Assembly (NCBI RefSeq): GCF_900105725.1
Contig: NZ_FNLM01000034.1
Span: forward strand, 1,178,001 to 1,242,000
Length of the DNA stretch: 64,000 nucleotides
Direction of reading: 5' to 3'
Origin: Gordonia westfalica
GTDB lineage: Bacteria; Actinomycetota; Actinomycetes; Mycobacteriales; Mycobacteriaceae
Of this stretch, positions 34,194-44,525 are shown one piece after another (position 1 is the stretch's first letter; every line of letters starts with the position of its first letter). Made by a program: the position numbers and the translations under genes. The notes under the pieces were generated by a model that was not told the origin of the DNA, did not search any database, and was given only the letters and a program-made list of their open reading frames with translations.

Positions 34194-35617
34194 TGATTCA
34201 TCCTTGCTGTCGATTGCTCGTGCGTACTGCGACGGGCGTCGTCCTCGTGTTCCCGGCCCGCGGTGCGGTCGTGACGTCCGTGACGGCCGGAATGCCCGCG
34301 ACCGCCGGAGGATTCGTGTCGCTGCTGGTCCTGCATGTCGGCGTCGTCCCCCGGGACACGGGTGACGAGCACCGTGATGATGCGCTGGCGCCCCTTTCGG
34401 GTGGGACCTCCCTCGGCCACCAGTTGCAGACCGTGGGACTTGACCCGGGCCCCGGGCAGCGGGACGCGTCCGAGTTCGAGGGCGACGAGTCCGCCGACCG
34501 TCTCGACCTCTTCCTCCTCGATCTCGACGTCGAACAGCTCGCCGAGATCCTCGACGGGGAGCCGGGCCGACACCCGGTACGACCCGTCGCCGAGATCCTC
34601 GACCGGCGCGAGTTCGTCGGTGTCGTATTCGTCGGTGATCTCGCCGACGATCTCCTCGAGCACGTCCTCGATCGTGACGAGACCGGCGATGCCGCCGTAT
34701 TCGTCGACGAGGATCGCCATGTGGTTGCGCGTGAGCTGCATGTCGGCGAGGACTTTGTCGAGCGGCTTGGAATCCGGGATGAACTCCGCGTCGCGCATGA
34801 TGTCGGCGACCCGCAGCGTCGTCGGGTCGGTGCGTTTGGCGACCGTCCGCGCGACCATGTCCTTCAGGTACACGATGCCCAGCACGTCGTCGGTGTTCTC
34901 GCCGATGACCGGGATTCGCGAATGTCCCGACCGTGTCGCGAGATTGGTGGCCTGCAGGACGTTCTTGTCGGCCTCGATCCACACCATCTCCGGACGCGGC
35001 ACCATGACCTCACGCGCACTGGTGTCGCCGAGGTCGAACACCGAATGGATCATGCGGCGCTCGTCGGCGGCGACCACCCCGCGTGCCTCGGCGAGGTCGA
35101 CGACCTCGCGCAGCTCGATCTCGGTGGCGAACGGGCCGTTTCGGAAGCCGCGGCCCGGGGTGAGGGCGTTACCGATGAGGATCAGCAGGCGGGTCACCGG
35201 CTTGAGCAGCACGCCCAGCGCCGACAACAGGTACGACGTCGACAGCGCGATCGTGTACGCATGCTGCCGGCCGAGGGTGCGCGGCCCGACGCCCATGGCG
35301 ACATAGGAGATGACCGTCATCGCGGTGATAGCGACGACGAGTCCCCAACCGACGCCGAGCCATCGGGTCGCCGACACGGCGATCAGTGCGGCGGCCGCGG
35401 CCTCGCAGGCCACTCGTAGCAGGACCACGAGTCCCAGGTAGGTGGCGCGGGAGTCGAGGATGATCGCGAGGCGGCGAGCCCCGGCCCGACCCTCCCGGAC
35501 CATGTCGTCGACGCGGGCGTTGGAGACAGTCGAGACCGCGGTGTCGACGGCGGCGAACAACCCGCCGAGCCCGATCAGTACGACTGCGGCCACGATGAAC
35601 CAATAGTCGGAGGACAC
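34190..35617 (-). CDS. CorC/HlyC-family CNNM transporter-associated protein
   Basis: A 475-residue protein. An N-terminal CNNM membrane domain (about four TM helices within residues 5-150) precedes a CBS pair ([40 protein letters not shown]) and a C-terminal CorC/HlyC domain ([20 protein letters not shown]). A His/Arg-rich tail of about 50 residues ends the protein. Family members take part in Mg/Co homeostasis. GTG 35617 lies 2 bp after ybeY's stop codon. Orthologous in place to Rv2366c. Confidence 0.9.
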   Translation of the reverse strand: MSSDYWFIVAAVVLIGLGGLFAAVDTAVSTVSNARVDDMVREGRAGARRLAIILDSRATYLGLVVLLRVACEAAAAALIAVSATRWLGVGWGLVVAITAMTVISYVAMGVGPRTLGRQHAYTIALSTSYLLSALGVLLKPVTRLLILIGNALTPGRGFRNGPFATEIELREVVDLAEARGVVAADERRMIHSVFDLGDTSAREVMVPRPEMVWIEADKNVLQATNLATRSGHSRIPVIGENTDDVLGIVYLKDMVARTVAKRTDPTTLRVADIMRDAEFIPDSKPLDKVLADMQLTRNHMAILVDEYGGIAGLVTIEDVLEEIVGEITDEYDTDELAPVEDLGDGSYRVSARLPVEDLGELFDVEIEEEEVETVGGLVALELGRVPLPGARVKSHGLQLVAEGGPTRKGRQRIITVLVTRVPGDDADMQDQQRHESSGGRGHSGRHGRHDRTAGREHEDDARRSTHEQSTARMNQ

Positions 35618-35619
35618 GC

Positions 35620-36201
35620 TCAGTCCTCCTCGGACCGTCCGGTCGTTCCCGTCTCCCCGGACCCCTCTTCGGTTCCGGTGAATCCGATGTTGGACAACAG
35701 CCGCGAGTCACGGTCGGTCTGCCGCTGATCCTGCGCGCGTCGATGCCGGTCGGCGTAGAAGGAGTCGAGGATCTCGTTCTGCAGCCCGAACATCTCGCGC
35801 TCTTCCTCGGGTTCGGCATGGTCGTAGCCGAGGAGATGGAGCACACCGTGGATGGTGAGCATCGCGAGTTCGTGATCGAAGGAGCGGCGCGCTTCGCGGG
35901 CCTGCTTCCGTGCGAACTCGGGGCACAGGACGATGTCGCCCAGGATCGCCGGACCCAGGTCCGTGGCGTCGGGACGGCCGCCGGGGACGAGCTCGTCCAT
36001 CGGGAAGCTCATCACGTCGGTGGGCCCGGGCAGATCCATCCACTGCACGTGCATGTCGGCCATGGTGTCCTCGTCGACGCAGAGGACCGACAGCAGCGCG
36101 CCGGGGTTCACGTCCATCGCGTTCACGGCGAAACGCGCGGCGTCGATGATCAGCTCGGCCGGGATCTCGACCCCGGACTCGTTGGCCAGCTCGATGCTCA
36201 T
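35620..36201 (-). CDS. ybeY: Endoribonuclease YbeY
   Basis: A 193-residue metal-dependent rRNA maturation RNase. The zinc motif [11 protein letters not shown] (H-x3-H-x5-H) is intact and [14 protein letters not shown] precedes it as usual. A 35-residue acidic tail extends beyond the family core. ATG 36201 overlaps the phoH stop by ATGA. Confidence 0.96.
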   Translation of the reverse strand: MSIELANESGVEIPAELIIDAARFAVNAMDVNPGALLSVLCVDEDTMADMHVQWMDLPGPTDVMSFPMDELVPGGRPDATDLGPAILGDIVLCPEFARKQAREARRSFDHELAMLTIHGVLHLLGYDHAEPEEEREMFGLQNEILDSFYADRHRRAQDQRQTDRDSRLLSNIGFTGTEEGSGETGTTGRSEED

Positions 36202-37286
36202 GAGCGACGCCGGTGGCCGGCCGCACGACGCGAGGCGCGGTTGCCGCCGATCGCGGCGTCGAGGCGCTCGTTGGTGCGCTGGGATTCCTCCGCACGCCCG
36301 TAGGCGTCGACGATGTCGGCGACCAGACGGTGCCGCACGACGTCGGCGCTGGTGAGGCGGGAGAAGTGGATGTCGTCGATGCCCTCGAGGATCGCGGTCG
36401 CCGCCATCAGGCCGCTCTTCGCGCCGCCCGGGAGGTCCACCTGGGTCACGTCACCGGTGACGACCACCTTGGAGCCGAAGCCCAGGCGCGTCAGGAACAT
36501 CTTCATCTGCTCACTCGTCGTGTTCTGCGCCTCGTCGAGAATGATGAAGGCGTCGTTGAGGGTGCGGCCTCGCATGTAGGCCAGCGGAGCGACCTCGATG
36601 ACCCCGGCAGCCATGAGCTTCGGGATCGCTTCGGGGTCCATCATGTCGTGCAACGCGTCGTACAGCGGACGCAGATAGGGATCGATCTTCTCGCTCAGCG
36701 TGCCCGGCAGGAAGCCGAGGCGTTCGCCGGCCTCGACGGCGGGACGGGTGAGGATGATGCGGTTGACCGACTTCGACTGCAACGCCTGCACGGCCTTGGC
36801 CATCGCGAGGTAGGTCTTACCCGTACCGGCCGGACCCAGGCCGAACACGATGGTGTGGTTGTCGATGGCGTCGACGTAATGCTTCTGGTTCAGCGTCTTG
36901 GGCCGGATCGTCTTGCCGCGGCGCGAGAGGATGTCCAGCGACAGCACCTCGGCGGGCGATTCCTGGCTGCCGTCGGACAGCATCGACACGCTGTGCCGGA
37001 CCAGGTCCGGGGTCAGCGGGGTGCCACGTCCGACGAGGTCGGTGAGTTCGGCGATGACGCGCTCGGAGGCCGCGACATCGGCGGGCTCGCCGGTCAGCGT
37101 CACCTGGTTGCCACGGACATGGATGTCGGCGGGCAGCAGCTGTTCGAGCGTCCGTAGGTTGACGTCACTGGCGCCGAGCAGCCCGAACACCACTCCGGGA
37201 GAGACTTCGACGGTGGATGTGACCCCAGACCGGCGCGGCTGCGTACGGCTGGATTGCCCGCTCGGGTCGGGGTTGTCGTCACTCAC
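36198..37286 (-). CDS. phoH: PhoH-like ATPase
   Basis: A 362-residue protein. N-terminal KH-like region ([20 protein letters not shown]), then the PhoH helicase-like ATPase: Walker [30 protein letters not shown], Walker [25 protein letters not shown]. It probably works with YbeY in RNA metabolism (conserved pairing). The GTG at 37286 has AGGAG 9 bases upstream and is preferred over the GTG at 37298. Confidence 0.93.
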   Translation of the reverse strand: MSDDNPDPSGQSSRTQPRRSGVTSTVEVSPGVVFGLLGASDVNLRTLEQLLPADIHVRGNQVTLTGEPADVAASERVIAELTDLVGRGTPLTPDLVRHSVSMLSDGSQESPAEVLSLDILSRRGKTIRPKTLNQKHYVDAIDNHTIVFGLGPAGTGKTYLAMAKAVQALQSKSVNRIILTRPAVEAGERLGFLPGTLSEKIDPYLRPLYDALHDMMDPEAIPKLMAAGVIEVAPLAYMRGRTLNDAFIILDEAQNTTSEQMKMFLTRLGFGSKVVVTGDVTQVDLPGGAKSGLMAATAILEGIDDIHFSRLTSADVVRHRLVADIVDAYGRAEESQRTNERLDAAIGGNRASRRAAGHRRRS

Positions 37287-37430
37287 GTATGAAATCACTC
37301 CTGGTGGTCTGCGATTGTGGGCTGCGCGTCCGTCACCTCACAGTGAGGATTCACGGAAGGAAACGTGCAGTTGTGTGGTCAGTGTATCGCTATGCAACAG
37401 CCGATCAGCAGGCAATATTTCTCAGCCGCC

Positions 37431-38285
37431 TCACCGGTCGAGTGTCGGTTGACCCATCGAAGCCAACCGTCGGAGTGCACGCCCATCAGCCAGCTCGGCT
37501 CGATCGTCGGGGCTGAACGCGTAGTAGTCGATGAAGTCGAGGAGCGGCACGGCTCCGACGGCGAAGAGATCGGCCGTGATGCGCACGGAGCGCTGAGCCT
37601 GCATATATGCCGGAGCAAAGGGGCCCCGGTAGAAGATATCCACACCGGCTCGTGCCCGATCCTTCAGGACGATGTCGATCTCCGGGTTCTTGCCGTCCGC
37701 AAGCGGAACGATGTCTGCAACGTCGTCCCATCTGACCGTTTGCTTCGACCGAAACCCGGTGATGTCCAGACCGGCAGGGGAAACATCGACACAGGGAAAG
37801 CGCAGGAACCCCACCGCGAACCAGGCGAGGGCACCAGCCGAGTACCCGGCGATCGCGACCGCGACCCAGGGAAAGATCAACGCCTGTCCAGGGCTCATCG
37901 GAAAATTGGACTGTCCCAGCCACATACCGACCGCGAACAAGCCGGACGAGAGGGCGATCAGCGTGAGAGCCCCTCGATACGCCACCCGCAGTCGACGCGA
38001 GGTCACGAATCGAATCCCGCCCGGTACCGAATCAGCCGTCCCTGGTACCGCGGTGTACCGCACACGGTTCCTCAGCACGAGCCCAGACGCCCAGAGCACC
38101 GATGCGCAAGCCGCCGACGCACACGCGTAGAACGCGGCATCCAAATAGCGACCGTCAGCCAGCGATCGCACCAGGTGCCACAGCCAGAAGAGACCGAGAG
38201 AGCCGAAGAGGATCAGGGCAACATACGTCCATCGGGCTTGTACGCGGAGCCTGTCCCATTCCGGAACCGTCTGATCATCAGTCAT
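37431..38285 (-). CDS. Membrane protein with C-terminal PH-like domain; candidate immunity protein
   Basis: A 284-residue protein with four hydrophobic segments between about 15 and 165 (VALILFGSLGLFWLWHLV; AAFYACASAACASVLWASGL; GALTLIALSSGLFAVGMWL; IFPWVAVAIAGYSAGALAWF). A soluble tail follows, with VDVSPAGLDITGFRSKQTVR and WDDVADIV reading like a bacterial PH-type domain. ATG 38285 overlaps the end of the putative type VII effector by 8 bp. Position directly after the effector and membrane location suggest immunity; this is inference. Base composition is less GC-rich than its neighbours. Confidence 0.6.
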   Translation of the reverse strand: MTDDQTVPEWDRLRVQARWTYVALILFGSLGLFWLWHLVRSLADGRYLDAAFYACASAACASVLWASGLVLRNRVRYTAVPGTADSVPGGIRFVTSRRLRVAYRGALTLIALSSGLFAVGMWLGQSNFPMSPGQALIFPWVAVAIAGYSAGALAWFAVGFLRFPCVDVSPAGLDITGFRSKQTVRWDDVADIVPLADGKNPEIDIVLKDRARAGVDIFYRGPFAPAYMQAQRSVRITADLFAVGAVPLLDFIDYYAFSPDDRAELADGRALRRLASMGQPTLDR

Positions 38286-39627
38286 AGCAGACAGCCCTTC
38301 CCAGCTCCGAGCCCAGAAATCCGAACAACCATGACCCTGCAACCGTGCCGGCTCCAGCAGCTGCGACGTCGACGACGGGAATGGGCACCAGGCCGCCGGC
38401 AGTTCCTAGGGCAGTACCACCGACAACGCTCGCCAACCCCGAAATCGCTGCCTGGCACTTCTCCTCGGGTTCATCCGCGGTCGCCACGTCATAGAGAGCA
38501 ATGCCCACCCCCAAGCCATACCCCCCGAATTTCGCACCCGCTTTGACGTTCTGGAACTGATTCTTCGTCAGGGTGGGGAGCTCCTTCTTGAGCGCGTTAT
38601 CGCTGTGTTCCTCGGCCCCGGCCAAGACCCCGCCGACCGTTGCCAACGCAGGATGCGAGAAGAAGGTACTGTCCAGCGGTTGCCCATCATCGGATTCTCC
38701 GTTCGGCAAGACCTCGCCACTGATGGCCCGTCCGTCTTCGTCGTAGAGCACCGAGACCAACGTTCTGTCTGCATATCTCGTTGACACCATCGTCCGACCA
38801 TCGAGCCAATCCGTCGCACTGGTACTCCAAACGAGCTCACCTCTCGGGTCGTACCGTTCCTCCGTCCACAGCACCCCGCGGGACTGACCGATCTCGGCCC
38901 TGACCACCCTGCTTCCGTCCTGCATGATCAGCGTCGTGAATTCTTGGCCGTCCGAGTTGATACCCGTAATTTTCTCTGCCACCGTGACCGATGCGTCTGC
39001 TTCCGATATCGAACGCTGATAAAGCTTGCCGGGCAGCGTGGCTGGGTCAGGGACGTCGTCTTCCGGCTTCATAAGCCAGGGTGTCACTTGGGGTATCGAC
39101 GACGACCGCATCTCGAAACCCGCAGCGCTAACAGCGTTCTGCAGACTTTCGGACACCGAATCGTCCGCCTGCCCCATCGCCGTCACCAGCGGGTTCAATT
39201 GCTCCTGCAGACTGTCGCGTTGTGCGAAGAGTTCCTGTGCGCGTGCGCGAGTCATCGGCATCGGACGAAGAGTGACGGCCCAATGGTCATGGACCATAAA
39301 TAGTCTGCCGCCCTCTATTTCTGCGACCTTTCCCATCAGCTTGTCCTTCGCAGAGGTCAACGTCCAATACCCCTGTGACAGAGAATCGACGAGACGGTCA
39401 CCCAGTTTCCCGATGTCACCGGTGCGGCGTCGTGCACGACCGAAAGCGGATGTCGCTGCAGCGTGGCCAGGACCGTCCCACGCCCTAATGGCAGGTAGAG
39501 CCTCACACGAGCTCTCGATGTCACGGCCTGTCTTCTCGATGGCAGCCGCCCTGGTCCTGACTATGTCTGCCGCAGCCGAGATGGACCCGAATCTCCAACT
39601 CGTCAACCGAGTGCGCGAAGGGATCAT
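38278..39627 (-). CDS. WXG-domain protein, putative type VII secreted effector
   Basis: A 449-residue protein. Residues 20-110 form a helical WXG100/ESX-like domain with the turn AWDGPGHAAATSAF between two long helices. The middle (about 120-330) has no recognised fold. The last 85 residues contain glycine-zipper hydrophobic stretches (GLASVVGGTALGTAGGLVPI; AAAGAGTVAGSWLFGFLG), which could insert into membranes. ATG 39627 overlaps the stop of the upstream small gene (ATGA); a TTG four codons earlier also exists. With the EspC-like partner and the downstream membrane protein it looks like an effector-immunity locus. Confidence 0.6.
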   Translation of the reverse strand: MIPSRTRLTSWRFGSISAAADIVRTRAAAIEKTGRDIESSCEALPAIRAWDGPGHAAATSAFGRARRRTGDIGKLGDRLVDSLSQGYWTLTSAKDKLMGKVAEIEGGRLFMVHDHWAVTLRPMPMTRARAQELFAQRDSLQEQLNPLVTAMGQADDSVSESLQNAVSAAGFEMRSSSIPQVTPWLMKPEDDVPDPATLPGKLYQRSISEADASVTVAEKITGINSDGQEFTTLIMQDGSRVVRAEIGQSRGVLWTEERYDPRGELVWSTSATDWLDGRTMVSTRYADRTLVSVLYDEDGRAISGEVLPNGESDDGQPLDSTFFSHPALATVGGVLAGAEEHSDNALKKELPTLTKNQFQNVKAGAKFGGYGLGVGIALYDVATADEPEEKCQAAISGLASVVGGTALGTAGGLVPIPVVDVAAAGAGTVAGSWLFGFLGSELGRAVCYD

Positions 39628-39932
39628 CGTTCGAAGCAAGCCTCGATCTTCGACTTCGCATACTCATCGGTCGCCTCGTAATTGCCTGCAGCACCTTTGG
39701 CTGCGCGCGATAGCTCGTCGAAGCCCTGGGACAAAGCCTTGACGAGTGGAGTCACGAATTCGTCAACCGCCCGAGCACTCCACTCAGAGGTTGAACCCTG
39801 CATCTCAGAGAATGCCCCCAGGACGACCCCGGCCAGTGTGTTGGCTTCGATAACATCTGCTGCATTCGACGTTCTATCGGACAGTCCACGCAACGCATCT
39901 GGATCTACTAGCACGGGCCCCCACCACTTCAT
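39624..39932 (-). CDS. EspC/WXG100-like type VII secretion substrate
   Basis: A 102-residue all-helical protein. VLVDPDALRGLSDRTSNAAD at the start, a polar turn at SEWSARAVDEF, and the second helix FDELSRAAKGAAGNYEATDE resemble EspC-type and WXG100 substrates. The segment YEATD fits the YxxxD/E secretion signal of type VII substrates. It overlaps the downstream effector by ATGA, as expected for a substrate pair. No clear Shine-Dalgarno precedes ATG 39932. Confidence 0.65.
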   Translation of the reverse strand: MKWWGPVLVDPDALRGLSDRTSNAADVIEANTLAGVVLGAFSEMQGSTSEWSARAVDEFVTPLVKALSQGFDELSRAAKGAAGNYEATDEYAKSKIEACFER

Positions 39933-39989
39933 GTGCGTAAGTCAATCGTCAGCGTCTCAGTATGCCTGCCAATCGAGTATTCCGGTCGA

Positions 39990-40793
39990 TCAGATCCCCA
40001 GGACCCGGATCGTCTGCCGCGCACAGCCGGTGCGCGGATCGACGAACGCCTCGTGACCCTCCCCCGGTACGACGATCAGTTCGGCCGACTGCCCGCGGGA
40101 GATCGCGTCGTCGACGTAGCGGCGGCTCACGATGTCGGGCACCAGATCGTCGTCGTCACCGGTGATCGCGACGACGTGCGCGTCGAAGACCGGCGCGAGC
40201 ATGGGCGAGGCCTCCTCGTAGCGGCGCGGCGACTCGCTGTAGGGCCGTCCCATGAGGGCGCGCAAGGATTGTTTGTCGGCCGCGGCGACCGTGTCGAGTA
40301 CCGCAGCCTGGGCGACGACGGTGGTGATGGTGGTCGTGGCGGTACGCGCGCCGAGCTTGCCGACGGCCCACACCGCGAGCTGGCCACCGGCCGAATGCCC
40401 GACGACGCCGACCGAGGAGAAGTCGATCGCGGTGAGATCGACCTCCTGCTCCTGAAGCGTCTCGCGCACCGGGCCGTCGAGGGCACGGATCGCGTCGAGG
40501 ACGTCGCGTCCGGTGTTCGGCCAGCCGCCGCCGGGCTCCCCCACGCGGCGGTACTCGATGTTCCACACCACCGCGCCGCGTTCGGACATCGTGCGCGCGA
40601 CCGCGGTCTGGATCGTCGAGCCGTACTCCACCGACCACGAGCCGCCGTGGATCAGCACGACCACCCGGGCAGGGGCCGCGGCGTCGATGCCGTCGCGGGG
40701 GACGTAGAGGTGGCCGAATTGTGAAGGCTCGGTGCCGTATTCGATCTTGGCGCGCCGCACGGCGCAGCGCCGGACAGCACTCAACGCGACCAC
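39990..40793 (-). CDS. Alpha/beta hydrolase (BD-FAE/kynurenine formamidase-like)
   Basis: A 267-residue protein with the HGGSW oxyanion motif (VVVLIHGGSWSVEYG), the nucleophile Ser in GVVGHSAGGQLAVW, Asp in ITGDDDDLVPD, and catalytic His in VPGEGHEAFVDP. This is the layout of BD-FAE/arylformamidase-type esterases. It begins 13 bp inside the end of rsmE, so the two are coupled. Substrate not predictable. Confidence 0.85.
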   Translation of the reverse strand: MVALSAVRRCAVRRAKIEYGTEPSQFGHLYVPRDGIDAAAPARVVVLIHGGSWSVEYGSTIQTAVARTMSERGAVVWNIEYRRVGEPGGGWPNTGRDVLDAIRALDGPVRETLQEQEVDLTAIDFSSVGVVGHSAGGQLAVWAVGKLGARTATTTITTVVAQAAVLDTVAAADKQSLRALMGRPYSESPRRYEEASPMLAPVFDAHVVAITGDDDDLVPDIVSRRYVDDAISRGQSAELIVVPGEGHEAFVDPRTGCARQTIRVLGI

Positions 40794-41530
40794 CTGCCGG
40801 TCAGCACGCCGATCGCACCGAGTGCGACCGCGGCCGCCGTCGAAGTACGCAGCACCTCCGGACCGAGCACCACCGAATGGGCGCCGAGCGCGGTGAGATC
40901 GGCGACCTCGGTGTCGTCGAGCCCGCCTTCGGGACCCACGACCAGCACGATCTCGGTCGCATCGGCGAGAGGCAGTTCGGCGAGAGGGCGGGCGGCCTCC
41001 TCGTGGAGCACTGCGACCACACCGCCGGCGGCGACGGCGTCAGCGCACCGCGCACGGACGTCGATCGTCGAGGCGAGGTCGGTGACCTCGGGAATCCAGG
41101 GTCGGCGGCTCTGCTTCGCGGCGGCCGACGCCGCGGCCCGCCACTTGGCAACACCCTTGTCCGCCTTGCCCGTCCAGCGGGCGACACAGCGCATGGCCTG
41201 CCAGGGCACGATGACGTCGACCCCCGCCTCGGTCGCGAGGTCGACGGAGAGCTCTGACCGTTCGGACTTCGGCAGCGCCTGGACGACGGTCACCTGCGGG
41301 GTGGGCCGCGCCTGGAAGTGCAGCTCACGCACCGACGCGACGAGGGTGTCCTTCGCGGTGATCTCCCGGATCTCGCAGCCCGCGACGGAACCTGCCCCGT
41401 CGCCGACGAAAATGCGCTCCCCCACCCCGAGGCGGGCGACCGTCACCGCATGCCGGCCTTCCGGCCCGCTGAGGATGAGGTCGGCACCCGGGGCGGGAAC
41501 GGAGTCCGCCCAGAAAAGCGGTGGGCTCAC
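40781..41530 (-). CDS. rsmE: 16S rRNA m3U1498 methyltransferase RsmE
   Basis: A 249-residue SPOUT methyltransferase. The N-terminal PUA-like domain contains [20 protein letters not shown]; the C-terminal trefoil knot has [19 protein letters not shown] and [19 protein letters not shown], both diagnostic. GTG 41530 overlaps the dnaJ stop (GTGA). Follows dnaJ as in M. tuberculosis Rv2372c. Confidence 0.95.
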   Translation of the reverse strand: MSPPLFWADSVPAPGADLILSGPEGRHAVTVARLGVGERIFVGDGAGSVAGCEIREITAKDTLVASVRELHFQARPTPQVTVVQALPKSERSELSVDLATEAGVDVIVPWQAMRCVARWTGKADKGVAKWRAAASAAAKQSRRPWIPEVTDLASTIDVRARCADAVAAGGVVAVLHEEAARPLAELPLADATEIVLVVGPEGGLDDTEVADLTALGAHSVVLGPEVLRTSTAAAVALGAIGVLTGRWSR

Positions 41531-42693
41531 TTGCCTGCGAACGCGTTGCGCAGTCGTGAGAAGAGTCCGCCCGGAGCTGCCGCGGCCGAGGTGTTGACCA
41601 CCTCGATCTCGTCCTGCGCCACCTTCTTGAGCTTCTTGAGCGCGTCGGTCTGGGCACTGTCGAGTTTGGTCGGCACCACCACGTCGAGATGGACGTGCAG
41701 GTTGCCGCGGACACCCGAACTGACATGCGGCATGCCCTGGCCGCGCAGCTTGACCACCTGGCCGGGCTGCGTGCCCGGTGCGATCGTGACCGTGACCGGG
41801 TCACCGAGGATGGTCTCGACGTCGAACTCGGCGCCCAGCGCGGCGTCGACCATCGGGACCTTCACGGTGCAGTGCAGGTCGTCCTTGTCGCGCAGGAAGA
41901 CGTCGTGCGGACGTTCGGTGACCTCGACGTAGAGGTCGCCGGCGGGACCGCCGCCGGGCCCGACCTCGCCCTGGCCGCTGAGCCGGACCCGCATACCGCT
42001 CTCGATGCCGGCCGGGATGCGGACGGTCATGGTGCGACGCGAGCGCACCCGGCCGTCGCCGCCACACTTGTGGCAGGGGTCGGGGATGACCTCGCCGACG
42101 CCGTGACAGGTGGGGCACTCGCGGACGGTCATCACCTGACCGAGGAACGACCGCTGCACCGACTGGATCTCGCCAGCGCCATGACAGGTGTCGCAGGCGA
42201 CCGGCTTGCTGTCGCCGTTGGTTCCCGACCCGGTGCACGCGTCACACAGGATCGCGGTGTCGACGGTGATCTCCTTGTTGACGCCCTTGGCGCACTCGGC
42301 GAGATCGAGCTTGATGTTGACCAGCGCGGGCTCACCCGGCTGGACGCGCGAGCGGGGACCGCGCCCCGACCCGAATCCGCCGCCTCCGCCGAAGGCGCCG
42401 CCGTTGCCGAAGAAGGCCTCGAAGACGTCGCCGAAGCCGCCGCCCCCGCCACCGAAACCGCCGAAGCCACCGGCGCCCGCGCCCGCGAGGGGGTCGCCAC
42501 CGGCATCGACGATGCGACGCTTCTCCGGATCGGTCAGCACCTCGTAGGCGGTGCTGACCTCTTTGAACTCGTCTTCCTTGCCGGGGTTGACGTCGGGGTG
42601 CAGTTCGCGTGCCTTCTTGCGGTAGGCGCGCTTGAGCTCCTGGTCACTGGCACCCTTTGCCACACCCAGGATTGCGTAATAGTCACGTGCCAC
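41527..42693 (-). CDS. dnaJ: Chaperone DnaJ (DnaJ2 type)
   Basis: A 388-residue Hsp40. J-domain with the HPD motif (ELHPDVNPG) at about residue 32, a Gly/Phe-rich stretch at 70-115, and four zinc repeats [32 protein letters not shown], then the C-terminal substrate-binding domains. Start GTG 42693 ([19 protein letters not shown]). It forms hrcA-dnaJ-rsmE with the upstream repressor gene, the second DnaJ of Mycobacteriales. Confidence 0.96.
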   Translation of the reverse strand: MARDYYAILGVAKGASDQELKRAYRKKARELHPDVNPGKEDEFKEVSTAYEVLTDPEKRRIVDAGGDPLAGAGAGGFGGFGGGGGGFGDVFEAFFGNGGAFGGGGGFGSGRGPRSRVQPGEPALVNIKLDLAECAKGVNKEITVDTAILCDACTGSGTNGDSKPVACDTCHGAGEIQSVQRSFLGQVMTVRECPTCHGVGEVIPDPCHKCGGDGRVRSRRTMTVRIPAGIESGMRVRLSGQGEVGPGGGPAGDLYVEVTERPHDVFLRDKDDLHCTVKVPMVDAALGAEFDVETILGDPVTVTIAPGTQPGQVVKLRGQGMPHVSSGVRGNLHVHLDVVVPTKLDSAQTDALKKLKKVAQDEIEVVNTSAAAAPGGLFSRLRNAFAGK

Positions 42694-42709
42694 GGTTGTA
42701 GTGATCCTT

Positions 42710-42751
42710 CGGTCTCAATCGGTACCCAAGCGGTCTCAGTTGGTGCCCACG
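42710..42751. repeat. Two tandem 21-bp imperfect repeats upstream of dnaJ
   Basis: Units begin CGGTCTCAATCGG (42710) and CGGTCTCAGTTGG (42731) and match in 17 of 21 positions. A weak third unit may follow. They lie 17-58 bp upstream of the dnaJ start in the hrcA-dnaJ gap and could be a regulatory site; no CIRCE sequence is seen here. Confidence 0.45.
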
Positions 42752-42863
42752 CGGTGCGTGCCTCATCGGTGTGGACGCACGACCGCGCGGTACGCAGTGG
42801 AACCATCCAATTCTGCCGACAACCGGTTCCGGCTCTCGCCCGACCTCCGCCACAGGGCGGCGG

Positions 42864-43898
42864 TCATCGCTCGGCGAGCACCTCACCGATGTACTTGGCA
42901 ACGGCTGCGACCGAGGCGATGGTTCCCGGATAGTCCATCCGTGTGGGGCCGAGCACACCGACGCCGCCGAACACGGTTCCCGATGCACCGTACCCTGTCG
43001 ACACCACCGAGGTCCCACGCAGGTTCTCGGTCTGCGTCTCCTCCCCGATCTGCACTGTGACCTGGCCCATGTCCTGCGTCGTGGCGAGGATCTTGAGCAC
43101 GACGACCTGCTCCTCGAGCGCCTCCAGGACGGTGTCCATGCCGCCGACGACGGGCGTGAAGTCGGCTGCCGACCGCGCCAGGTTGGACGTGCCGCCGAGT
43201 ACCAGACGGTCGTCGCCCCGTTCCACGAGGGTCTCGACGAGAACCGTCGCGATGCTCAGCACCGCCCCGCGGATGTCGTCGGCCGCGGAGTTGGCGAGTT
43301 CGGCCACGGCCGCCGACGCCTCCGCGAGCCGCTTGCCGTGCAGCGCGACCGAGAACATGTCGCGCAGGCGTGCGATGTCCTCCTCGTCGTGATCCTCGCT
43401 CAGCGCGACCATCCGCTGCTCGACGCGGCCGTTGTCGACGATCACCACCAGCAGCAGCCGCGACGGCGACAGCGACACGACCTCGAGATGTCGGACCCGG
43501 GCCGCCGACAGCACCGGATACTGGATCACGGCCACCTGTCGGGTCAGCTGGGCCAGCAGCTTCACCGAACGTCGCAGCACGTCGTCGAGGTCGACACCGG
43601 AGTCGAGGACCGACAGGATCGCGCGTCGTTCCGCGGAGGACAGCGGCTTGATCTCGCTGATGCGATCCACGAACATCCGGTAGCCCTTGTCCGTGGGGAC
43701 ACGGCCCGAGCTGGTGTGCGGCTGCGTGATGTAGCCCTCGGCCTCGAGCACCGCCATGTCGTTGCGGACCGTTGCGCTCGACACCCCGAGTTGGTGCCGG
43801 TCGACGAGAGCCTTCGATCCGATGGGTTCCTGCGATTCGACGTAGTCGGTCACGATCGCGCGGAGGATCTCGAATCGACGGTCGTCCGTTGTGGACAC
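42864..43898 (-). CDS. hrcA: Heat-inducible transcription repressor HrcA
   Basis: A 344-residue repressor. N-terminal w[42 protein letters not shown]; then [20 protein letters not shown], the HrcA signature, and the GAF-like dimerisation domain. Start GTG 43898 after AGGAGG at 8 bases spacing; the frame is open to 43943. It normally represses groE/dnaK-type operons through CIRCE, which is not visible in this window. Confidence 0.95.
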   Translation of the reverse strand: MSTTDDRRFEILRAIVTDYVESQEPIGSKALVDRHQLGVSSATVRNDMAVLEAEGYITQPHTSSGRVPTDKGYRMFVDRISEIKPLSSAERRAILSVLDSGVDLDDVLRRSVKLLAQLTRQVAVIQYPVLSAARVRHLEVVSLSPSRLLLVVIVDNGRVEQRMVALSEDHDEEDIARLRDMFSVALHGKRLAEASAAVAELANSAADDIRGAVLSIATVLVETLVERGDDRLVLGGTSNLARSAADFTPVVGGMDTVLEALEEQVVVLKILATTQDMGQVTVQIGEETQTENLRGTSVVSTGYGASGTVFGGVGVLGPTRMDYPGTIASVAAVAKYIGEVLAER

Positions 43899-43949
43899 GC
43901 GGTACACCTCCTGATCCGAGTCCCGTCCATGGAGTTGGGCCATAGAGTT

Positions 43950-43981
43950 GGGTACGTCCCATACTGGGTACGGCCCATACT
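43950..43981. repeat. Tandem 16-bp repeat in the hrcA divergent promoter
   Basis: GGGTACGTCCCATACT (43950-43965) is followed immediately by GGGTACGGCCCATACT (43966-43981), 15 of 16 identical. Each unit has a GGG...CCC dyad. It sits midway between hrcA and the divergent gene at 44003, so it is a candidate operator for either. Confidence 0.55.
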
Positions 43982-44002
43982 ACGAAACCGGCGCGGAGTC
44001 AC

Positions 44003-44509
44003 ATGATCTTCAAGGGGGTGCGGGAGGGCAAGCCCTATCCCGACCACAAGTTGTCGACGCGGGGCTGGGCCAAGATCCCGCCGCGCCAGCTGCGGCTCGA
44101 CCAGCTGACCACGCTCACCAAGGTGCTGGCGCTGGACAAATTGCTCAGCGAGGACTCGACGTTCTACGGCGACCTCTTCGCGCATGTCGTGCGCTGGGAG
44201 GGCGAGCTCTACCTCGAGGACGGACTGCACCGCGCCGTGCGGTCGGCGCTGCGGAACCGGAACATCATCCACGCACGCACCCTCGACCTCGACTCCCTGG
44301 ACCTGTCCGAGGGAGCCAAGCCGCTCGAAGAACAACTCGACGTCACCGCGGAGATCCCCACTCGACGAGCGCCGGATGTCCTCGAGACGCCCCGGCCGCC
44401 CCACCCCGGCAGTGTTCCGCCCGGCAATGTCCCTCCCGGCGGCGGAGCACATCGTCGACCCCGGTCGACCGGATGGACCAGCCCGACGCGCCCCGACCGG
44501 CCCTGGTAG
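44003..44509 (+). CDS. Conserved hypothetical protein (Rv2375 family)
   Basis: A 168-residue protein. Residues 1-100 (MIFKGVREGKPYPDHKLS, LDQLTTLTKVLALDKLLSED, STFYGDLFAHVVRWEGELYL, EDGLHRAVRSALRNRNIIHA) match the Mycobacteriales family at this locus divergent from hrcA. Databases often label it VapB-family antitoxin, but no toxin gene is adjacent here, so I do not adopt that. The Pro/Arg-rich C-terminal 50 residues are probably species-specific. ATG 44003 lies 22 bp from the promoter repeats. Confidence 0.8.
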   Translation: MIFKGVREGKPYPDHKLSTRGWAKIPPRQLRLDQLTTLTKVLALDKLLSEDSTFYGDLFAHVVRWEGELYLEDGLHRAVRSALRNRNIIHARTLDLDSLDLSEGAKPLEEQLDVTAEIPTRRAPDVLETPRPPHPGSVPPGNVPPGGGAHRRPRSTGWTSPTRPDRPW

Positions 44510-44525
44510 TCCGCGAATCCGCCGG

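Noticed and set aside
42694..42863. CIRCE element for HrcA
   Set aside because: No TTAGCACTC-N9-GAGTGCTAA or close variant found here or upstream of hrcA.
44003..44509. VapB antitoxin of a toxin-antitoxin pair
   Set aside because: No PIN-domain or other toxin gene is adjacent; the gene is a conserved hrcA neighbour in Mycobacteriales.
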